Below, piece by piece: positions 57,101 through 62,286 of a stretch of DNA of 64,000 bases (positions within the stretch are counted from its first letter, which is position 1; each line of letters starts with the position of its first letter). The notes under the pieces were generated by a model, which did not search any database, was not told where the DNA came from, and worked only from the letters and a program-made list of their open reading frames with translations. The DNA is from Flammeovirgaceae bacterium 311. GTDB lineage: Bacteria > Bacteroidota > Bacteroidia > Cytophagales > Cyclobacteriaceae. The stretch spans positions 6,584,501 to 6,648,500 of the forward strand of contig CP004371.1 of NCBI GenBank assembly GCA_000597885.1. The letters are read 5' to 3'. Made by a program: the position numbers and the translations under genes.

Positions 57101-60100
57101 ACAATGCAGCCCTGCTAAGCCAGCAACAGGTAGAAAGGATAAAGGAGCACTTTGCAGCCGTGCTCCATCAGATCATCTCACAACCCCATGTGACAGTTTC
57201 GCAACTAGAGCTGGTAACACAGCAGGAGAAGCATCAGCTCATTGAAGAATTCAACGCTACAGCAGCAGCCTATCCACAGGAAGAGACACTTGTTTCTCTA
57301 TTTGCAGCCCAGGCAGCAGGCACACCAGAAGCAGTAGCAGTGGTAGATGCATCAGCCTCACTGACCTACAAAGAGCTGGATGAACGCAGCAACCAGTTAG
57401 CCCACTACCTTATCAGCAAGGGTGTAACAGCAGAAACACTGGTGCCCCTGTGCCTGGAGCGGAGCATCAATTTAGTAGTAGCCCAGCTGGGGGTGCTCAA
57501 AGCAGGCGGAGCCTATGTACCCATAGATCCTTCTTACCCACAGCAGCGGATCCAGTATATGTTAGAAGACACAGCAGCATCTATAGTGCTAAGCAGCAGT
57601 GCTTACCGGGAGCTGCTGGGAGATAGTGCAGAAGCCATTCTTTTAGACAGCCAGAGGGAGGAGATAGCTAAAGAATCTGCAGCCAGACCAGCTGTAGCGC
57701 TTGATCCCTCTAAGCTTGCTTATGTGATCTACACCTCTGGATCTACGGGTAAACCAAAAGGAGTGCTGGTGGAGCACCGTGGGGTGGTGAACCTTTGCTC
57801 CTGGCACATCAGGGAATATGGGCTTTCAACAGAATCAAGATCCACTATGATGGCAGGAGTAGGCTTTGATGCTTCCGTGTGGGAAGTATGGCCGGTGCTG
57901 CTTTCAGGAGCAGGTCTTTATGTAGTGAAGGATGAGCAGCGCCTGCAGGCAGAGGAGCTTTTAGACTTCTACAGCCAGCGAGGCATCACCCACAGCTTTG
58001 TACCCACCGCCCTTGTAGAGGGGCTGCTAAAGCTGGAGCAGCCAAAGGAGCTGAAACTACAGTGGGTACTCACAGGCGGAGACCAGCTGCGGGAGGTATC
58101 CACTGCACATCTTCCCTGGAAGCTGGTGAACCACTACGGACCAACAGAGAACACAGTAGTAGCATCAGCTTATACCCTGAAAGCTACAGAAGAAGGCTTA
58201 CCACCTATAGGCAAGCCCATCAGCAACACCAGGGCCTATGTGCTGGACAAGCAGGGCAGGCTGGTGCCAGAAGGTGTAGCCGGGGAGCTGTGCATAGGAG
58301 GTGTACAGGTAGCAAGAGGCTACCTGAACCTGCCAGAGCTGACAGGGGAGAGGTTTGTCAGAGATCCTTTCTCATCTGATGAAGAATCCAGGATGTACAG
58401 AACAGGCGACCTGGTCAGGTGGCGGGGAGATGGAGAGCTGGAGTACCTGGGCAGGATAGATGACCAGGTGAAGATCAGGGGCTACAGGATAGAGCTGGGC
58501 GAGGTAGAGAGTGTGCTGCGCCAGTGCAGCGGTATAGAGCAGGCAGTGGTGCTGGCAAAGCAGGATGCAGGGGGCAACAAGCGTCTGATCGGCTATGCAG
58601 TAGCAGCAGGAGCATCAGCCATAGATAAGGCAGCCATCGCAGAAGAGATGAAGCAAAGGCTGCCAGAGTACATGGTGCCAGCCATTCTGGTAGAGGTAGA
58701 GGAGATCCCTCTCACTGCCAATGGCAAGGTAGACAGAAAGGCCCTGCTGCAGCTAGACACTTCAGAAGCACTTACTTCTTCCTATGTAGCCCCCAGCACA
58801 GCAATAGAAGAAAAGCTTGCTCGGATATGGCAGGAGCTGCTGGGGGTAGAAAAGGTAGGGGTGGAAGATAACTTCTTTGAGCTGGGAGGACATTCGCTGT
58901 TGGCAACACAGATGGTTTCTTCAGTTCGTAAAAATTTCAAATCGGAACTGCAGATCAAAGATGTATTTGCCAATCCTACGCTTAAAGACATTGCTAAGCA
59001 ACTGCAGTTGGGAAATGGATCAACGCTCCTGCCACCAATAGTTGCCGTTCCGCACGATAAAGAAGCTAAGCTCCCTTTATCCTATTCACAGGAACGGCTA
59101 TGGTTTCTTGATCAGCTCTATGGCAGTACCCATTATCATCTGCCGGCAGTATTCAGACTTCAGGGGAAATTAGACGTTCCTGGTTTCGAAGAAGACTTCA
59201 GGGAAATAGTAAAGCGTCATGAAGCGCTTCGCACCGTTTTCATCCAGCAGGAGAGTGTGGCTTTCCAACAGGTGATGGATGCTGGAGACTGGGAGTTAAG
59301 CTTTATGGATGCTGATGCTTTTGTAGACCCTGCCGCCATTCACGGACTGGTTCAGAAAACAATACAGCAACCTTATGATCTCAGCAAGGACTTTATGCTG
59401 AGGGCAGTGCTGCTGCGCATTTCAGAGCAGGAACACCTGCTGATCGTTGTGCTGCATCACATTGCCTCCGATGGCTGGTCTGTGTCAGTACTGGTAAAGG
59501 AACTTACAGAGCTTTATAGTGCGAGAACACAAAACAGAAGAGCCATCCTTCCAAAGCTGGCTATACAGTATGCCGACTATGCCCTGTGGCAGCGCGAGTA
59601 CCTGCAGGGAGAAGTGCTGGAGGAGCAGACCACTTACTGGAAGCAGAAGCTTTCCGGTGTAGAGGCACTACAATTGCCAACGGATTTTGTGCGGCCATCC
59701 GTACAAAGCACAAGAGGTGGCAGGCTTGAGCTAAGCCTAAGCAAGGAGTTAAGCCGGCAGCTGGAGATATTCTCTCAACAGGAGGGGGTAACTCTTTTCA
59801 TGAGTTTGTTGGCAGCCTTTAAGGTGTTGCTGTATCGTTACAGCGGGCAGGAAGACATCTGCGTGGGTAGTCCCATAGCAGGCAGGGTACAGCCAGAGCT
59901 TGAACCCATGATTGGCTTTTTTGTCAATACCCTCACCCTTCGCTCGGAACTTAGTGGCGAAAAGAGTTTTAAAGAGCTGCTGAAGCAGGTGAAGCAAACA
60001 ACATTGGATGCTTATTCGCACCAGGATCTTCCCTTTGAGAAGGTGGTGGAGGCCGTAGGTGTCAACCGTGACATGAGCCGCAGTCCTCTCTTCCAGGTGA

Positions 60101-62226
60101 TGTTTTCGCTGCAGAACACACCTGCTGTGCCAACTATTGAGCTGGGTGGGCTTACCTTGAGCAACGAATCCATAAAAAATCCTACTACAAAGTTCGATCT
60201 GACCCTGGACGTTACTGTGCGGCCGGAAGGTCTTCAACTGGAGGTAGAGTACTGTTCCGATCTCTTTATGGAAGCAACAGTAGTGCGAATGGTGGAGCAT
60301 TATCAGTGTCTGCTTTCAGAAATGTTGGAGACTCCCGCAAAAGCAATTGATCAGCTCCCGCTTTTAGGAAAGAAGGAGCGCAAACTATTACTGAAAGGCT
60401 TCAATGATACAGAGGCTGTCTATCCTAAAGAAAAGTCCCTGGTAATGTTGTTTGAGGAGCAGGTGGCAAAAACACCTGATGCCGTAGCAGTAGAATTTGA
60501 TGGTAATGAGCTGACATACGAGCAGCTAAACAACAAATCAAACCAGCTGGCCCATTACCTGCAGCAAAAAGGTGTGGGTGAAGAAAGCCTCGTGCCTGTA
60601 TGCATAGACCGGTCACTTGAAATGGTGATAGGGCTGCTGGGCGTGCTGAAAGCTGGGGGAGCTTATGTGCCGCTTGATCCATCCTATCCGCAGGACCGCA
60701 TAAGTTATATGCTTGAAGATACAGCAGCAGTACTTGTATTGGGCGGCAGTAACTACAAAGCTATGCTTACAGCAGAAGGGGAGCGCCAGCTGGTGCTGCT
60801 CGATGAGGACTGGCCGCTGATTGCACAGGAGCCTTTAGGCAATCTGGACATTAAACCAAAGCCTTCCAACCTGGTCTACGTCATCTACACATCAGGCTCT
60901 ACGGGAAAGCCAAAAGGCGTGCTGATCCAAAATCAGTCCCTGGTGAACTTCCTTTATTCTATGGTAGATCAGCTGGAAGTACAAGCCGGGGCAAGCTTAC
61001 TGGCCGTTACCACCTATAGCTTTGATATCTCTTACCTTGAGCTATACATGCCGATGCTGGTGGGCGGAAAGGTAATTCTGGCCAGCAGAGAAACCGCAAT
61101 GGATGGTGCGCTGCTACAGGAAAAGCTGGCTGTACATCAGCCATCTTACATGCAGGCAACCCCTGCAACCTGGCAGATACTGCTGGATAGTGACTGGGAA
61201 AATAAGGAAAACATTACCATCCTTATAGGGGGAGAAGCCGTTAGGGAAACCCTGAAAAATTCGCTCACAAAGCTAAGCAAGCGGGTATGGAACTTATATG
61301 GGCCAACAGAAACAACCATCTGGTCTACCTGTAAAGAGCTTAAAGCAGCCGAAAAAGTAACGATAGGCAAACCTATCGCCAACACCCAAATTTACATACT
61401 CGACAAGGCAGGGGCTCCTGCTCCTGTAGGTGTGGCAGGAGAGCTGTGTATTGGAGGCGACGGATTGGCCCGAGGATATTTAAACCGCACAGAACTAACG
61501 GCCGAACGCTTTGTGCCGGATCCTTTCAGCCAAAATCAGGGAGCCAGAATGTACAGAACAGGAGATCTTGCCCGCTGGCTGGCCAATGGAGAAATTGAAT
61601 ACCTAAGCCGCCTTGACGATCAGGTGAAAATCCGTGGATACAGGATAGAATTAGGGGAAATAGAAAGTGTGCTGCAGCAATGCGATGGTGTAGGCCAGGG
61701 CGTGGTAGCTGCCAGAACAGATAGTACAGACGGAAATAAAAGATTGGTAGGCTATGTTGTACCCCAAGGAGCTATCAGAAAAGAAGCTATTATAGCACAG
61801 CTTAGGGCAAGACTGCCCGAATTTATGGTTCCAACAGTCATAGTTCCACTAGAAGAGCTGCCGCTGACGCCAAATGGCAAAATAAACCGCAAAGCCTTGC
61901 CTGAACCAGATGTATCTAAACTGCTTATCAATCAGTATGTAGCACCACGAAACGATACAGAAGAGAAATTGACACACATATGGCAGAACCTGCTCAAGCT
62001 TGATCGTGTGGGCGTAAAGGATAACTTTTTTGAATCAGGAGGAGACTCCTTGTTAGTGGTTAGGGCTGTTTCCCTGATCAGGCAGGAGTTCTCACTGGAT
62101 ATACCTGTTGATACACTGTTCAAATTAAGCTGTATTGCCGATTTGGCAGAATATATAGATGCTGTGACTATAGACACTGATCAGCAGGATTTAGATGACG
62201 AAGACGTCGAAATTTTCGAATTATAA
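48181..62226 (+). CDS. Four-module nonribosomal peptide synthetase (C-A-T, C-A-T-E, C-A-T, C-A-T)
   Basis: The 4681-residue synthetase has these domains, with active residues: C1 (HHLITDG, His147); A1 (about 475-985); T1 (Ser1009 in GGHSLL); C2 (HHIASDG, His1193); A2 (about 1500-2025); T2 (Ser2055 in GGDSII); E (HHIAVDG, His2237); C3 (HHLLLDG near 2715, DCL-like LTPMQQGLLFHGL); A3 (about 3017-3540); T3 (Ser3572); C4 (HHIASDG, His3759); A4 (about 4060-4590); T4 (Ser4623 in GGDSLL). There is no thioesterase, and the protein ends in an acidic tail (DLDDEDVEIFEL). Pocket residues read by eye are A1 DAEHIGEIT (unassigned), A2 and A3 DAWFLGHVV (like the Leu code DAWFLGNVVK), and A4 DILQLGLIW (Gly code). 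The predicted product fragment is X - D-Leu - Leu - Gly. All HHxxxDG and Ser sites are intact. Confidence 0.96.
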   Translation: MEPSNFLNSSLTPITANPLHPAQHEVYYDQILNINSSHYNLGGYILLKGQVHTEKLKSVLKTLPEIFDVLRLKFDFTNEDPCCSFLEEPEEIVLQELDFRNEAKPKECALEWMQTQFNKTFDLKGQLFEHALLTISDDEHWLYGRYHHLITDGYGFTICCQYIAQGYSKQLSAAAAKQHYHSYEKEVIKAIAYIDSESYQKDALYWRTQFKELPDPLLRKKNKLQLAEVVQSKTKIIGITEHQAQFLEALMSVTGISLQQLTLAALSIYFARTENRKQIIFGVPVHNRRNKLQRVTMGMFAGMIPFKGFYDAELSLADFLQKFKLQQRNDYRHQGYPISHLNRELKLMSTGRSQIFDVAVNYALLDFEIAFDGLQAKTFDMASQSEMYPLHFWWRDYGKQQALQLRIDYQLAYFSEEEIEQLGRRLLFLLEQFPAALDKRVGDIRLVTDQEQQYLLELSNHATTTFPENKTLVTLFEEQLKQNPDATAVVFKDERLTYRELNNSSNQLAHYLQQNGIKEESLLPLCVDRSLEMIIGLLGILKAGAAYVPIDPAYPKERIQYMLRDTGATLVLCTAATLELFTDAEDQTLVLLDEDWHKIAAESAEKPVNDLQPTNLAYVIYTSGTSGKPKGVLVEHRSVVNLIHHQTRVFGIGKDEKILQLSNYAFDASIEQIFLALCNGASLVVLPKETMLDPDKLVRLISEQEITHLHATPSFLKQLSPGRYKQLKRVIAGGEACPESLATAWEDYVQFYNEYGPTETTITATEYTWSSECLGSEKMVPIGRPVANTSVYVVDSEGRLVPKGASGELFIGGVQVARGYLNRPDLTAEKFVDNKFSNDREERLYKTGDLVRWQPDGNLVYLGRLDDQVKIRGYRIEIGEVESVLNQCSGVKEAVVLAKTDASGNNRLLGYVVPEQAFDRDAILSQIKQVLPEYMVPSLIIETKEIPLTWNGKVNKKALPEDIDSIDLKNRYVAPRNGTEEQLVLIWQELLGLDRIGVEDNFFELGGHSLLATRLLSVLRKTFQLELQVKDIFSHPTIASLAGELLAKGKGNVLPSIVPANRSGRLPLSFSQERLWFIDQLQGSSHYHLPAVFRLRGNLNKEALSAAFRQIIRRHEVLRTVIRQEEGKGYQLVLDTEWELTSRDGSSFADTTALHHFIQSYIQAPFNLSKDCMLRAVLVEHSEQEHLLVVVLHHIASDGWSVPILARELARLYQTGGGVTAAGLSPLAIQYGDYALWQRKHLQDLQDEQLAYWKQKLNGLDALELPTDYARPAVKSNAGGMITLKLDRKLVQELETFSRKEEVTLFMNLLAAFKVLLYRYSGQEDICVGSPIAGRRLPELETMIGFFVNSLALRTQIKPDQNYRSLLQEVKATTLEAYEHQDVPFEKVVEAMGVIRDMSRSPLFQVMFSMQNTPAEPFLQLGDLSCTWEPIESHTAKFDLSVNAVVDKDEIVISAEFSKDLFSATTVARMLGHYQLLLSQLLQNPHSAVSQPELVTHQEKHQLIEEFNATAAAYPSDKTLVELFAAQAAGTPEAVAVVDASASLTYKELDERSNQLAHYLISKGVTAETLVPLCLERSINLVVAQLGVLKAGGAYVPIDPSYPQQRIQYMLEDTAASIVLSSSAYRELLGERAEAILLDSQREEIAKESAASPAVALDPSKLAYVIYTSGSTGKPKGVLVEHRGVVNLCSWHIREYGLSTESRSTMMAGVGFDASVWEVWPVLLSGAGLYVVKDEQRLQAEELLGFYSQRAITHSFVPTALVEGLLKLEQPKELKLQWVLTGGDQLREVSTAHLPWKLVNHYGPTENTVVASAYTLKATEEGLPPIGKPISNTRAYVLDKQGRLVPEGVAGELCIGGVQVARGYLYREELTAEKFVRDPFSSDEESRMYRTGDLVRWRGDGELEYLGRIDDQVKIRGYRIELGEVESVLRQCSGIKQAVVLAKQDAGGNKRLIGYAVAAGASAIDKAAIAEEMKQRLPEYMVPAILVEVEEIPLTANGKVDRKALLQLDTSEALTSSYVAPSTAIEEKLARIWQELLGVEKVGVEDNFFELGGDSIITIQLVSRARRAGFSFQPRDVFEHQTIASLAGVVAKEAVIDAEQGELSGEAGLLPIQQWFFEQDYAQPNHFNQSLLLKVSKEVTEEALDRAVKALVARHDALRFTYSKEAGAWQQAYGAKEGALIVEDLSAVNAQELGSRIEEQCEEYQQRLDLEQGELYRMVLLKTPQQQEANRLFLVIHHIAVDGVSWRILLEELEQSLQAISQNKAVALGAKSSSYRQWQGALQEYAKTKAIRQQDYWQKVAKAAFILPVDKEAGASFVEDQRTVKVALDAELTQALLTEVNKAYNTQINDILLAALARTLGSWSSQQQVVIGLEGHGREDISSKLDISRTIGWFTNLYPVLLSLKGAEEASDVIQTVKEQLRQVPDKGLGWGALRYLHPEQQVRESLSTANTFQLTFNYLGQLDNVISASQWFSGAQESAGSSIGKYNKRSTSLDITASITEGQLVLNWRYGGKHYQEATITTLAADFLDCLENLIRHCQGKTVPQATPSDYGLTGKVEYRELEAFLATEQYGKPLREQISTLYGLTPMQQGLLFHGLYDKTSPAYIEQLNCRLTGVDVDAFRKSWEYIIQQHSILRSSFHQNLSIPVQCVHHSVELPFELLDFRNASEEEQKEQLSAFMEADAKKGFDFSQAPLLRLSLFRLSEDSFQMVWTHHHLLLDGWSMPVLMQELLNTYERLSKGEQLPQVEEDRYEDFIRYLDKKDPQQAEVFWREYLQGVEEPSLLPFVDSRRDRTKGGAKYAHVHLQPGEEDQQQLQQYVQENRLTMNTLVQGVWVYLLSSYTGQADAVFGVTVAGRPTELEGSETRVGLYINTLPLHAHVAAEQPVREWLLALQQGHSAAREHSHTALSAIQQWQGVKGDLFDSLLVFENYPMGEVFSRSWSLQVEGLHMEEHTNYPLSIIAKGSRQLSIEFSYNAALLSQQQVERIKEHFAAVLHQIISQPHVTVSQLELVTQQEKHQLIEEFNATAAAYPQEETLVSLFAAQAAGTPEAVAVVDASASLTYKELDERSNQLAHYLISKGVTAETLVPLCLERSINLVVAQLGVLKAGGAYVPIDPSYPQQRIQYMLEDTAASIVLSSSAYRELLGDSAEAILLDSQREEIAKESAARPAVALDPSKLAYVIYTSGSTGKPKGVLVEHRGVVNLCSWHIREYGLSTESRSTMMAGVGFDASVWEVWPVLLSGAGLYVVKDEQRLQAEELLDFYSQRGITHSFVPTALVEGLLKLEQPKELKLQWVLTGGDQLREVSTAHLPWKLVNHYGPTENTVVASAYTLKATEEGLPPIGKPISNTRAYVLDKQGRLVPEGVAGELCIGGVQVARGYLNLPELTGERFVRDPFSSDEESRMYRTGDLVRWRGDGELEYLGRIDDQVKIRGYRIELGEVESVLRQCSGIEQAVVLAKQDAGGNKRLIGYAVAAGASAIDKAAIAEEMKQRLPEYMVPAILVEVEEIPLTANGKVDRKALLQLDTSEALTSSYVAPSTAIEEKLARIWQELLGVEKVGVEDNFFELGGHSLLATQMVSSVRKNFKSELQIKDVFANPTLKDIAKQLQLGNGSTLLPPIVAVPHDKEAKLPLSYSQERLWFLDQLYGSTHYHLPAVFRLQGKLDVPGFEEDFREIVKRHEALRTVFIQQESVAFQQVMDAGDWELSFMDADAFVDPAAIHGLVQKTIQQPYDLSKDFMLRAVLLRISEQEHLLIVVLHHIASDGWSVSVLVKELTELYSARTQNRRAILPKLAIQYADYALWQREYLQGEVLEEQTTYWKQKLSGVEALQLPTDFVRPSVQSTRGGRLELSLSKELSRQLEIFSQQEGVTLFMSLLAAFKVLLYRYSGQEDICVGSPIAGRVQPELEPMIGFFVNTLTLRSELSGEKSFKELLKQVKQTTLDAYSHQDLPFEKVVEAVGVNRDMSRSPLFQVMFSLQNTPAVPTIELGGLTLSNESIKNPTTKFDLTLDVTVRPEGLQLEVEYCSDLFMEATVVRMVEHYQCLLSEMLETPAKAIDQLPLLGKKERKLLLKGFNDTEAVYPKEKSLVMLFEEQVAKTPDAVAVEFDGNELTYEQLNNKSNQLAHYLQQKGVGEESLVPVCIDRSLEMVIGLLGVLKAGGAYVPLDPSYPQDRISYMLEDTAAVLVLGGSNYKAMLTAEGERQLVLLDEDWPLIAQEPLGNLDIKPKPSNLVYVIYTSGSTGKPKGVLIQNQSLVNFLYSMVDQLEVQAGASLLAVTTYSFDISYLELYMPMLVGGKVILASRETAMDGALLQEKLAVHQPSYMQATPATWQILLDSDWENKENITILIGGEAVRETLKNSLTKLSKRVWNLYGPTETTIWSTCKELKAAEKVTIGKPIANTQIYILDKAGAPAPVGVAGELCIGGDGLARGYLNRTELTAERFVPDPFSQNQGARMYRTGDLARWLANGEIEYLSRLDDQVKIRGYRIELGEIESVLQQCDGVGQGVVAARTDSTDGNKRLVGYVVPQGAIRKEAIIAQLRARLPEFMVPTVIVPLEELPLTPNGKINRKALPEPDVSKLLINQYVAPRNDTEEKLTHIWQNLLKLDRVGVKDNFFESGGDSLLVVRAVSLIRQEFSLDIPVDTLFKLSCIADLAEYIDAVTIDTDQQDLDDEDVEIFEL
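52750..54339 (+). repeat. Long intragenic repeat, copy 1 (A2 region)
   Basis: This covers almost all of adenylation domain 2 through the start of T2 and matches 57301-58890 at a constant offset of 4551 bases with no insertion or deletion. Only scattered differences are seen, most clustered in three short patches: GERAEAI/GDSAEAI, GFYSQRA/DFYSQRG and YLYREELTAEKF/YLNLPELTGERF. The match ends sharply where T2 becomes GGDSI and T3 becomes GGHSL. Confidence 0.9.
57301..58890 (+). repeat. Long intragenic repeat, copy 2 (A3 region)
   Basis: This is the second copy of the A2/A3 direct repeat. A weaker match extends upstream to about 57209 (52658 in copy 1). Repeats this long and this similar in one gene are prone to recombination and to misassembly. 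The start of a third related copy is seen at 63919-64000 in the next synthetase gene. Confidence 0.9.
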
Positions 62227-62286
62227 CAACTGAAGTTCTGGTACTTTTTAATCACAATTCAACTCTGAGTTTTTAATATTTTTTCT

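Noticed and set aside
52750-58890. The A2/A3 repeat as a pure assembly artefact
   Set aside because: The copies differ in several amino-acid patches and sit in distinct C/T/E contexts, so both are probably real, although long reads would settle it.
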